DNA of 64,000 bases from an uncultured Muribaculaceae bacterium (GTDB taxonomy: Bacteria > Bacteroidota > Bacteroidia > Bacteroidales > Muribaculaceae). The translations under genes and the position numbers were made by a program. Numbering within the stretch: position 1 is the stretch's first letter; every line of letters starts with the position of its first letter. The stretch is from the NCBI GenBank assembly GCA_910578075.1, contig CAJTPK010000009.1, positions 37,371 to 101,370 on the forward strand, given 5' to 3'. Below the pieces are notes generated by a model. That model saw only the letters and a program-made list of their open reading frames with translations. It ran no database searches and was not told where the DNA came from. Positions 1 through 7,024 of the stretch are shown one piece after another.

Positions 1-4
1 AAAA

Positions 5-1204
5 ATGTATGATATGACGGATAAGGATAAGATAATTAAGGAGGGCATGATGAAGCTCTGGAAGGATACTTTTCACGATTCTGACGAGTATATAAGGCTT
101 GTGTTTGATGTCTATTTCTCACCTGAAATGGTAGAATATGAAGTGAAGGATGGTGAGCTGGCAGCTGCCATGCTGGCGGTGCCATATGAGTTTGGCAGTG
201 GAGATAATAGAATCAGAGGAGCCTATCTGTGTGGACTTGCCACAGCTGATAAATTCCGTGGAATGGGTGTCATGTCGCGACTTATTGAAAGGATCGCGGA
301 AAAGCTTAAAGAAAGAGGTTACGCTTTTCTTTTTCTTATCCCGGCCGACGAGGGGTTGCAGTTATATTATCGCGACCGGAGGTTTGTCGATGCGTTCTAT
401 CGCGAAAAGAGGAGGTATACGTCTGTTCATGATTTTATACTGGAATATGAGCATGTTCTTGAAAACGAACCGGAGAGATTAAGGGTAGTCAAGGAGAGAT
501 ATTGCAGCAGGATCAACTGTTTCAAAACGTCAGGATGTGAGCCAATGAACTGTTGCGATTATGAATCATTGGTCGATTATATGTCGCTGAACGATAAGTC
601 CGGAATGGGGCTGTCGATTATTCATACCCGCGAAGATCTGATGGCGGTAATTGATGAATGCATATTGTCGGGAGGTGCTATATATTACGCCAAGGATGGA
701 GATGATAAAATCACAGGTGTAGCTTTGGTTTACATTTGCGATGACAACATTACTGTTTATAAATTGGAATCCGAAAACAATTGCACACGTGTCCGATTAC
801 TTGACAGCATAAAAAATGATTATCCGGAAAGGGGTGTTGAGATTTATGAATATCCCCAAAGCTATACAAAGGGTATAAGGCCGGATGTGTATGGAATGGC
901 GAGAATTTTAAATCTTCACGAGATTCTAAAATTTCAAGCAACATGTAGGAGAGATTTAAAATATTCGATTCTCGTGAAAAATGGGGAAAACGGTGAATTT
1001 GTACGTTACATTGCCCAAAATGGAACTGTGTCAGAAAAAATCGAGAGGAACGTCATTGATGGGTCCGATATGCCCCGGTCGGAATTCATGACAGAGAAAG
1101 AAGTGGCGGAAATATTATTCCGACGTCCGGATTCTGAGCCGCTGCTTGAACAAGTGATCGGTCTACCGGCTTTGGGTGGTAAAATTTCGATGATGCTTGA
1201 TTAA
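5..1204 (+). CDS. GNAT family N-acetyltransferase (Eis-like two-domain type)
   Basis: A 399-residue protein whose N-terminal third looks like a GNAT fold. A strand YLCGLAT (about 74-80) leads into the acetyl-CoA loop KFRGMGVM (about 83-90), matching the family R/Q-x-x-G-x-G/A pattern. The remaining 250 residues fit the second GNAT-like half plus a C-terminal sterol-carrier-like domain seen in Eis-type proteins, but I cannot confirm those by motif. The substrate is unknown. The start is the first ATG in the window; the window edge is only four bases upstream, so a longer N-terminus is possible. It stands alone, followed by an AT-rich gap. Confidence 0.8.
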   Translation: MYDMTDKDKIIKEGMMKLWKDTFHDSDEYIRLVFDVYFSPEMVEYEVKDGELAAAMLAVPYEFGSGDNRIRGAYLCGLATADKFRGMGVMSRLIERIAEKLKERGYAFLFLIPADEGLQLYYRDRRFVDAFYREKRRYTSVHDFILEYEHVLENEPERLRVVKERYCSRINCFKTSGCEPMNCCDYESLVDYMSLNDKSGMGLSIIHTREDLMAVIDECILSGGAIYYAKDGDDKITGVALVYICDDNITVYKLESENNCTRVRLLDSIKNDYPERGVEIYEYPQSYTKGIRPDVYGMARILNLHEILKFQATCRRDLKYSILVKNGENGEFVRYIAQNGTVSEKIERNVIDGSDMPRSEFMTEKEVAEILFRRPDSEPLLEQVIGLPALGGKISMMLD

Positions 1205-2010
1205 TGCATATTATCTGACCTTTAATATGGAGCCTGGATACACTGGGTAATGTTGGAAGAATAAATATTGGAATAAAAAAGGGGAGATATGTGATAGTTT
1301 GTTAATTGCAACTTAGATTGATTTAAAAACTTAAATTTTATTTTCGCATGTATATTATTAGTATTTAATAATATGCATGCGATTTTGTGTGTATTTAAGG
1401 CTCTGAGAATCGATTTTGTAAAATTTGCCCCTAAAGTGGGGAGTGTTTGTGGAATTTTGGATAAAAAATAAGTGAATTAGAATCTCATGAAGTCTCAATG
1501 AGAGATAGGGTTCAAAATTTAGAAAATTTAAATTGGTCATATTGGGATATTATGTAAATGCAATAATCGAATTGGATGTATTATTTGCAAATGGATTAAC
1601 AATATTCTGAGTTATTGATTGTAAATTGTAAATAATTAAAATAACCAAATTAAATAATCGGAAACAGGTATTCAGTCTGGAATCGGATGCCCTGCTTCAG
1701 TTAAATGTAAATTTGCAATGAAAAACAATATACAAATGCGAAATAATTATCTTAACACTTATTAATATACTATATAATATATTGAAATTATGTGTATTAT
1801 ATAATATAATTAAAGTTGTAAATTAAATAATCGTCCCATTGTGGGCGTTTGTGTATAATTTAGAACACAACGGTTGTCCAACATTCTGAATCACACTATG
1901 TAGGCAATGTAATGTTCTGAAAATTATAGGATTTAAGTTTTGTGTTGCAAATTGTAAATTCAAATTGTAATTTTAATAATTGCAATTTTTAAATAACAAA
2001 TTTGCCAATT
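1205..2010. other. AT-rich intergenic region with repeated TTTGCAA motifs
   Basis: About 800 bp with no credible gene. It is very AT-rich, with low-complexity stretches (the alternating A/T run near 1770-1815). The word TTTGCAA or its complement recurs, including a 10-bp palindrome ATTTGCAAAT at 1583-1592, copies near 1707 and 1945, and the cluster that ends in the operator at 2011-2033. These may be extra binding sites for the downstream HTH protein. No RNA gene was recognised. Confidence 0.5.
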
Positions 2011-2045
2011 TTAATTTGCAATTTGCAAATTAATAATTACATTTG
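2011..2045 (+). promoter_or_regulatory. Promoter and palindromic operator of the HTH gene
   Basis: A Bacteroidetes-type promoter is visible: TTTG at 2015-2018, 19 bases, then TACATTTG at 2038-2045 (consensus TTTG-N19-20-TAnnTTTG). Overlapping the upstream box is a perfect palindrome with 11-bp arms, TTAATTTGCAA at 2011-2021 and its complement at 2023-2033, around a single base. A repressor bound there would block the -33 box, so autoregulation by the HTH product is the simplest reading (inference). Confidence 0.65.
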
Positions 2046-2076
2046 CAGTGTCAATTTAAAAATCGAAAAACAGCAT

Positions 2077-2589
2077 ATGATTGAGGATAATGTAGCAATT
2101 CGTCTAAAAGGCTTCATTGATGAGATGGGTCTTACTAACTCGCAGTTTGCGGATCAGTGCGGTATTCCCCGCCCCAGCCTCTCTCAGCTCCTGACAGGTA
2201 GAAATAAGAAGATTTCAGATGTTATTGTTGGTCAGATTCACGCAGCGTTTCCACGTCTGTCTGTTTTATGGCTTCTATTTGGTGAAGGTGATATGTTGAC
2301 GCCCGTTGCCCCAGATGCTGCATCAGATGAAGAATCACCCAATTTATTCAGTGAACAGCCTAAAAATGCGGGTAATTTATCGAATCATGAAAAATATCAG
2401 ATTCTCGGAGGCTTAAATGAGGGTGTAAATGTGGCTTCATCCCGCATGAATAGCGGGAATACGACTGATTTAAAAAACTCGGAATTACAGCGTGAAATAG
2501 AGAAAATGAGGAAGAATCCAAGAAAAGTTGTCCAGATAACGGTTTATTATGATGATTCTACCTTCGAGACATTCTATCCGGGTAAATAA
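2077..2589 (+). CDS. Small helix-turn-helix (phage-repressor-like) transcriptional regulator
   Basis: A 170-residue protein with an N-terminal XRE/CI-type helix-turn-helix, about residues 5-60: NSQFADQCGI, turn, PRPSLSQLLTGR. The pattern SVLWLLFGEGDM after the HTH is typical of Bacteroidetes phage-repressor-like regulators. The C-terminal part is polar and unrecognised. An in-frame reading extends to 2002, but I chose ATG 2077 because the promoter at 2015-2045 lies inside that extension and because the HTH begins immediately after. It is probably autoregulated through the palindrome at 2011-2033. No phage genes are nearby, so this is a lone regulator. Confidence 0.8.
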   Translation: MIEDNVAIRLKGFIDEMGLTNSQFADQCGIPRPSLSQLLTGRNKKISDVIVGQIHAAFPRLSVLWLLFGEGDMLTPVAPDAASDEESPNLFSEQPKNAGNLSNHEKYQILGGLNEGVNVASSRMNSGNTTDLKNSELQREIEKMRKNPRKVVQITVYYDDSTFETFYPGK

Positions 2590-2630
2590 ATTATCAATAT
2601 ATGCATATAATTAGCAATATTGCATAAGTA

Positions 2631-2700
2631 AAAATTATTGCTGTCCGGTAAAAGCGACTCTGCGTGATTAATATTTATACCGGACACAGATAAATAAAAA
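2631..2700. repeat. Minimal 70-bp copy of the TGTCCGGTAAA-ended palindromic element
   Basis: Left end AAAATTATTG-CTGTCCGGTAAA (2631-2652) and inverted right end with ACCGGACA at about 2678-2686, followed by AT-rich DNA. The roughly 25-bp core contains CTCTGCGTGATTA, also found just inside the right end of the larger type-A copies at 4828-5136 and 59824-60140. This suggests an internal-deletion derivative. Confidence 0.65.
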
Positions 2701-2728
2701 TAGAGCGCGTTAAAAAACGCGCTCTATT
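2699..2728. terminator. Bidirectional intrinsic terminator
   Basis: A perfect 13-bp stem (2699-2711 with 2716-2728) around an AAAA loop, GC-rich core GAGCGCGTT, with A-rich DNA on the left and T-rich on the right. It lies between the HTH gene (+) and rarA (-). The rarA stop codon (TAG, complement of 2724-2726) sits inside the stem. Confidence 0.8.
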
Positions 2729-3998
2729 TATTGTTGAGGGAATCGATGCGTTGCTGCATCTTGGCTTCAGAAGGATTGTTACCGGCTTTCCAGAATTCAG
2801 AACCTGTCAGCTCAGGCGGCAGATACTGCTGCTTCACGTAATTCCCTTCATAGTCGTGGGCATATTTGTAGCCCTGATGGTAACCGAGGTCTGCCATCAG
2901 CTTTGTCGGGGCATTACGCAGATGCAGGGGCACAGGCAGATTTCCTGTCCGTTCCACAGCCTCAAGAGCTCCGGCTATGGCCATATATGCTGAGTTGCTT
3001 TTAGGCGAATTGGCAAGATATATCGCGCATTCGGATAAGATTATTCTGCCTTCCGGCCATCCGATTTTATTCAGCGCATCGAATGTGGCGTTGGCAAGCA
3101 GCAAAGCATTGGGATTCGCCAGACCGATATCCTCGGAGGCGAGAATCACCAGACGGCGTGCTATGAAAGCCGGGTCTTCCCCTCCCGCCACCATCCTTGC
3201 AAGCCAATAGACCGCAGCCTGAGGATCGCTGCCGCGTATTGATTTGATGAATGCGGATATGATGTCATAGTGCATTTCTCCATTGCGGTCGTATGCGGCA
3301 GGATTCTGTTGTAGCCGTGATGTGACGATATCATCGTCAATTACGACAGTCTCGCCATCCGGTGTTGATTGCTCTATCAGATCTATTATATTCAGAAGTT
3401 TCCTCGCATCTCCTCCTGCAAACCGAAACAGGGCATCTTTCGAGCGTATGTCAAATTTGCGTTGTTTCAGGATATCATCGCTTGTAACCGCTCTTGAAAG
3501 GAGATTGTCAAGGTCATCCGTTTCAAGCGATTTAAGGGTATATACCTGAGCGCGGGAAAGGAGCGGTCTTATAACCTCAAAAGAGGGATTCTCTGTGGTG
3601 GCTCCGATAAGAGTCACTGTGCCTTTTTCTACAGCTCCGAGTAATGAATCCTGCTGAGATTTGTTGAATCTGTGGATTTCATCAATGAATAGGATCGGTC
3701 TCCCTTTGACAAACATGCTTCTGGCGTCAGCCTCGCAACGGGCAAGTACTTCCCGAACCTCCTTTACCCCTGAAGTGACCGCGCTAAGCGTATAGAAGGG
3801 CACATCGGTCTGGGAGGCCATGATTCGTGCGAGTGTTGTCTTTCCCACTCCCGGAGGACCCCACAAAATGAAGGAATTTACTCTGCCAGTCTCTATCATG
3901 CGGCGTATGATGCCATCCGGACCGACAAGGTGAGTCTGTCCTATATAATCGTCAAGAGAATGGGGCCGCAGACGTTCGGCAAGAGGAGTATTGGTCAT
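2724..3998 (-). CDS. rarA: Replication-associated recombination protein A (AAA+ ATPase)
   Basis: RarA/MgsA is the clamp-loader-like AAA+ ATPase that acts at stalled replication forks and interacts with single-stranded DNA-binding protein. The 424-residue length is usual. Walker A is GPPGVGKT at about 47-54 and Walker B is LFIDEIHRF at about 103-111. The sensor region TTENPSFEV and the C-terminal tetramerisation region with HLRNAPTKLMADLGYHQGYKYAHD are characteristic of the family. It starts two bases after the stop of the upstream HAD gene, so the two are probably cotranscribed, and it ends in a strong terminator. Confidence 0.95.
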   Translation of the reverse strand: MTNTPLAERLRPHSLDDYIGQTHLVGPDGIIRRMIETGRVNSFILWGPPGVGKTTLARIMASQTDVPFYTLSAVTSGVKEVREVLARCEADARSMFVKGRPILFIDEIHRFNKSQQDSLLGAVEKGTVTLIGATTENPSFEVIRPLLSRAQVYTLKSLETDDLDNLLSRAVTSDDILKQRKFDIRSKDALFRFAGGDARKLLNIIDLIEQSTPDGETVVIDDDIVTSRLQQNPAAYDRNGEMHYDIISAFIKSIRGSDPQAAVYWLARMVAGGEDPAFIARRLVILASEDIGLANPNALLLANATFDALNKIGWPEGRIILSECAIYLANSPKSNSAYMAIAGALEAVERTGNLPVPLHLRNAPTKLMADLGYHQGYKYAHDYEGNYVKQQYLPPELTGSEFWKAGNNPSEAKMQQRIDSLNNK

Positions 3999-4000
3999 TT

Positions 4001-4651
4001 TTATCTATTTATCAAAATGTTTATAAGCGAGGTTTTGTCAACTTCCTCAAGATTGTTTACAACTATATCGCAATATGGTTCGATCGCTGAAGCAGGAAGT
4101 GTGCCGGCTATGCCTATAACATATGCTCCTGATGCTCTTCCAGCTTTTACTCCCTGAAGAGAATCCTCGAACACAACGCAATGGCGAGGATCGGCGCCAA
4201 TAAGTTCCGCACCGAGCAGATAGCCCTCGGGATCAGGTTTTGAACGGGTGATTTTATCCGCTGTCACAAGGTCTGTCATCATATTTTCAAGCTCAGGAAC
4301 TTCTTCACGGAGATGATCCATCTTTTTGTTGTCACTGCTGGTTACGAGCGCACGGGGAATTCCATTCTCAATCAGCCATTCTACAAATGATTTTGCACCG
4401 GGAAGCCATTCATATTTCATCTCATCCTCCAGCATATGGATAGTTTCACGCACCTTGTCGCCAAGACCGTCCGCTTCATAATAGGTGGCTACGATATTAT
4501 CAAGGGTCATGCCCTTGATACGGTGTGCGAGATCGGGGTAGGGAGTTGGGAAGCGACGGTTTACCTCGCTCCACACTCTGGTGTATTCGCTCTCGCTGTC
4601 AATAAGCACGCCGTCAAGGTCGAAGAGTGCTCCAATAGTTGTTTCGCACAT
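4001..4651 (-). CDS. HAD-superfamily hydrolase, beta-phosphoglucomutase-like
   Basis: A 216-residue HAD phosphatase. The catalytic motif DLDGVLIDSE has the nucleophile and acid at D11 and D13. VTSSDN supplies the motif-II Ser/Thr, the Lys is in TRSKPDPEGYLLG, and the metal-binding acids are in VFEDSLQGVKAG. The DGVLIDSE form followed by a helical cap places it in the phosphoglucomutase/phosphatase group; the substrate cannot be deduced. A possible -7 box (TAAATTTG, complement of 4708-4715) lies 57 bases upstream. It is probably the first gene of an operon with rarA. Confidence 0.88.
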   Translation of the reverse strand: MCETTIGALFDLDGVLIDSESEYTRVWSEVNRRFPTPYPDLAHRIKGMTLDNIVATYYEADGLGDKVRETIHMLEDEMKYEWLPGAKSFVEWLIENGIPRALVTSSDNKKMDHLREEVPELENMMTDLVTADKITRSKPDPEGYLLGAELIGADPRHCVVFEDSLQGVKAGRASGAYVIGIAGTLPASAIEPYCDIVVNNLEEVDKTSLINILINR

Positions 4652-4827
4652 ATTTGTAATAAGTTCAAAATTATAAGCAGCTGTTTAATCTGAACAGCTA
4701 CATAATGCAAATTTACGCAAAAATCGTGATAATTCGCGCACCGTGATTAAGAAAACACCGATATATGACTTCTATCGCGTAGTAAATTGTGTTTTGTGGA
4801 TTGTTTCAGAGTCTATTCCTAAAGCTA
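4652..4827. promoter_or_regulatory. Leader and probable promoter of the HAD-rarA pair
   Basis: The complement of 4708-4715 reads TAAATTTG, the Bacteroidetes -7 box. No clear -33 box is seen 19-20 bases upstream. Between box and start codon there is a short inverted repeat, AGCTGTT/AACAGCT, at about 4678-4698. The rest of the gap up to the repeat element holds nothing I recognise. Confidence 0.45.
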
Positions 4828-5136
4828 TATTATTTTACTTTTGTCTGGTAAAAATATTAATCACGCAGAGGCGCAAAGGATTTATACCGCTCAATCCGAC
4901 GCGGAGGTCGTTACCACTCCTGCTGAGTCACAGAGTCCGTCCGGTCATGCTCCGCGCCTTTGCCCAAATCGCCATGCGATTCTCCGTGATCTTTATCACC
5001 ATCATCGGACTTGCCAACTCAAAACTTTGCGCCTCAGCGTCTCTGCGTGATGTAAGACCATATCATGGGGCTTGTCAAGATCTAAATTCCAATATTTTTG
5101 GTGGTTATACATGTTTACCGGACACCAATAATATTC
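4828..5136. repeat. MITE-like palindromic element, type A, copy 1
   Basis: About 310 bp bounded by inverted ends: left TGTCTGGTAAA at 4842-4852 preceded by AT-rich TATTATTTTA, right TTTACCGGACA at 5114-5124 followed by CCAATAATATT. Just inside the ends is a second inverted repeat, TCACGCAGAGGCGCAAAG near 4861 and its counterpart ending near 5051, so the element can fold into a long hairpin. The interior matches 59824-60140 over almost its full length. It is non-coding: the open frames through it are shared by neither copy. Confidence 0.8.
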
Positions 5137-5638
5137 TTTATTGATATACGGTAAATTTTGAACCTTAATAATTAGAACGCGGAACTTCGTTTCACTTTAT
5201 GAACGCGGAACTCACGCGGAACTATGATATTTAGGCAAAGTATCCGGAATAAACAGAGCGGACAAATCAGAACTTAAGTCCTGATTTGTGACGCTGAACG
5301 CAGGCGGAACGATAGGCATATGAGTTTATCCCTGCTTTTAATTGATTGACATCTGCCGGATCGTTCCGCCTGCGTTCCGCGCCGTTAAGAAAGCCGGAGG
5401 CCTTGTTAACCCGCAAGGTTCATATGTCTAAGTCACCACCGATAAGACGATTCCGCGTGAGTTCTGCGTTAAAACGTGAAACGTAGTTCAGCGTTATGAA
5501 TAATTTAAGTTCAGAGTCTAAAATCGTATTCGCTATGATTGGAAGTTGATTTGTTTCTTGCGACAGACGCTTATGTGTAAATAAAATATTTCAATACGAT
5601 CGGTTAAGCTCGTTTACCGGACAAGCAATAATATTTTT
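5137..5638. repeat. MITE-like palindromic element, type B, copy 1
   Basis: About 500 bp abutting the type-A copy. The left end is degenerate (ATACGGTAAA near 5146-5155); the right end is TTTACCGGACA at about 5613-5623, followed by AGCAATAATATTTTT. The interior has nested inverted repeats: GAACGCAGGCGGAACGAT near 5297 pairs with ATCGTTCCGCCTGCGTTC near 5360, and outer blocks of GTTCCGCGTGAGTTC type pair across the element. The interior is the reverse complement of 35822-36327 and of part of 62600-62796. Confidence 0.78.
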
Positions 5639-5649
5639 CATTAAGCTGA

Positions 5650-5922
5650 CTATAAATAAATCAGCATACATACAGTGAGCGAAATGATAATTGCAAGGAT
5701 GCAGAGAATTATAGTTGATAAGTGTTCTTTATTGCACTTCTCTGTAAGGGAAACGAGTTTTAATCGTTCTGTTTCCAAGGCTCTTTGATGTTCGACAATT
5801 GAGCTTTGTTCTCCATCATCTTCTCCATACCAATCATTCAGCTCACCGGTATTCTCATGATATGTGTGGTCTACCCACATGTCATGCTCATTATCGTCAT
5901 TGTATTTGCCGTAGTCGCTCAT
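5650..5922 (-). CDS. Small acidic protein with C-terminal membrane anchor
   Basis: A 90-residue protein that I do not recognise. Residues 1-60 are strongly acidic (DDNEHD, YGEDDGE) with Tyr and Trp. Residues about 69-90 form a single hydrophobic helix (STIILCILAIIISLTVCMLIYL) at the very C-terminus, so it is probably tail-anchored in the inner membrane. It lies 63 bases downstream of vsr on the same strand and just beyond a repeat element. It may be cotranscribed with vsr; a functional link is not shown. Confidence 0.55.
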   Translation of the reverse strand: MSDYGKYNDDNEHDMWVDHTYHENTGELNDWYGEDDGEQSSIVEHQRALETERLKLVSLTEKCNKEHLSTIILCILAIIISLTVCMLIYL

Positions 5923-5985
5923 ATTGTCATATGTAATATGGAATAATGAAAGATAGTTACAAGAGTGGGCTTTATTTATCCCGAA

Positions 5986-6495
5986 TTAGATTTCATTGTT
6001 GCCGTATGAGGAGGGTGGTTCTGCGGCTATCGGTATTGAATCGGGCGAGGATTCGTAGGTGTTTGTTTCAGTCTCTGTCCCGACTATTTTATGGTAGAGG
6101 CGTTCAAGGGTCTCATCGCGTTTTGCCTTTGTCTTGATGTCGCATTCCCATACGCGTATCACCCGCCATCCTGCAAGTTCCAGATCCACATTGGCCGCAT
6201 AGTCGCGTGCCATGTTCATGTATATCTTATGCTTCCAGAATTCGATGTTGGATTTCGGTAGACGATAATACTTGCAACCCTCATGACCATGCCAGAAGCA
6301 GCCGTCGATGAAGACAACGGTCTTGTATTTCTTCAGCACTATATCGGGTGAGCCGGGCAATTTACTGTTGTTGACACGATAGCGCAGACCTTTCGAGAAC
6401 AAGAACCGCCTCACCAGCATTTCCGGTTTTGTGCCCTTGCCCTTGATAGCCGCCATGCAACGGCTGCGTTGCTCCGGTGTCATCATATCTGTCAT
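5986..6495 (-). CDS. vsr: Very short patch repair (Vsr-type) DNA mismatch endonuclease
   Basis: Vsr nicks DNA 5' of T:G mismatches that arise from deamination of 5-methylcytosine. The 169-residue protein has the family N-terminus (TPEQRSRCMAAIKGKGTKPE), the catalytic-core Asp in GSPDIVLKKYKTVVFIDGCFWHGH, the zinc-ligand-like Cys/His cluster (CFWHGHEGC) and RVIRVWECD. Vsr genes normally sit beside a cytosine-5 methyltransferase (dcm-like); none is present here, so the gene is orphaned in this window. Start codons at 6495, 6486 and 6483 are all possible; the conserved block begins just after the last. Confidence 0.9.
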   Translation of the reverse strand: MTDMMTPEQRSRCMAAIKGKGTKPEMLVRRFLFSKGLRYRVNNSKLPGSPDIVLKKYKTVVFIDGCFWHGHEGCKYYRLPKSNIEFWKHKIYMNMARDYAANVDLELAGWRVIRVWECDIKTKAKRDETLERLYHKIVGTETETNTYESSPDSIPIAAEPPSSYGNNEI

Positions 6496-6965
6496 TCAGT
6501 AATAACGAAAATGACAGTTGTTGTATTGTAGATGACACCATGTGATATTTCATCTCTTCATTTCTGTGTTAAAATTTGCTTAGTCGCTTCTTTAGCGTCT
6601 AAGCTCTGGCCTCTATAGATCTTGGTCATCTCTAATTTTCCTCAAACCATTAGAACCAATAAAAACCATTTTAATTCAGCATTTTAAACCAAATTTTGGA
6701 AACCATTAAAACCAATAAAAAGCTCCGCTTTTTGCTTGATGCGAAAAGTTGATGCAAAGTTTCAGGCGAAGCTTGTTGGGTGCGCGCACCGCAGGTGCGT
6801 GGTGCGACAATGGTGTAGACCATAGATACTAGCAAGGACATGGGTGGTGGCGACGGAACCTCGAAGAGGTGAAACAATTGTAGCGCCATATCGAGATGGA
6901 TGAGGAACGCAGCCCCGCGAAGGTATGGGGTGCCGGCATATTTTTACCGGTCACCAATGATTTTT
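6496..6965. other. Intergenic region with A/C-rich repeats and a GC-rich structured block
   Basis: No gene is supported. Between 6640 and 6720 the phrase AAACCATTARAACCAATAAAAA occurs twice, about 60 bases apart. From about 6715 to 6960 the base composition becomes GC-rich and hairpin-forming: AAAAAGCTCCGCTTTTT, GGTGCGCGCACC, GCACCGCAGGTGC, CCCCGCGAAGGTATGGGG. The block ends with TTTTTACCGGTCACCAATGA (6941-6960), a degenerate match to the right end of the type-A repeat elements. It could be another repeat or a structured RNA; neither is established. Confidence 0.45.
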
Positions 6966-6996
6966 TTTGAAATACATTTATAATGTAGTAATTTTG
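6966..6996 (+). promoter_or_regulatory. Promoter of the FAD-dependent protein gene
   Basis: TTTG at 6966-6969, 19 bases, then TAATTTTG at 6989-6996: a full match to the Bacteroidetes sigma-factor consensus. The start codon is at 7025, leaving a short leader of roughly 20 bases. Confidence 0.7.
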
Positions 6997-7024
6997 TTTT
7001 CTTAAAGAATATACAAATATACAA

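Noticed and set aside
4743..5144. A 133-residue plus-strand open frame through the type-A element
   Set aside because: The frame is not kept in the second copy at 59824-60140, it has no domain or ribosome-binding site, and its length follows from the GC-rich palindromic DNA.
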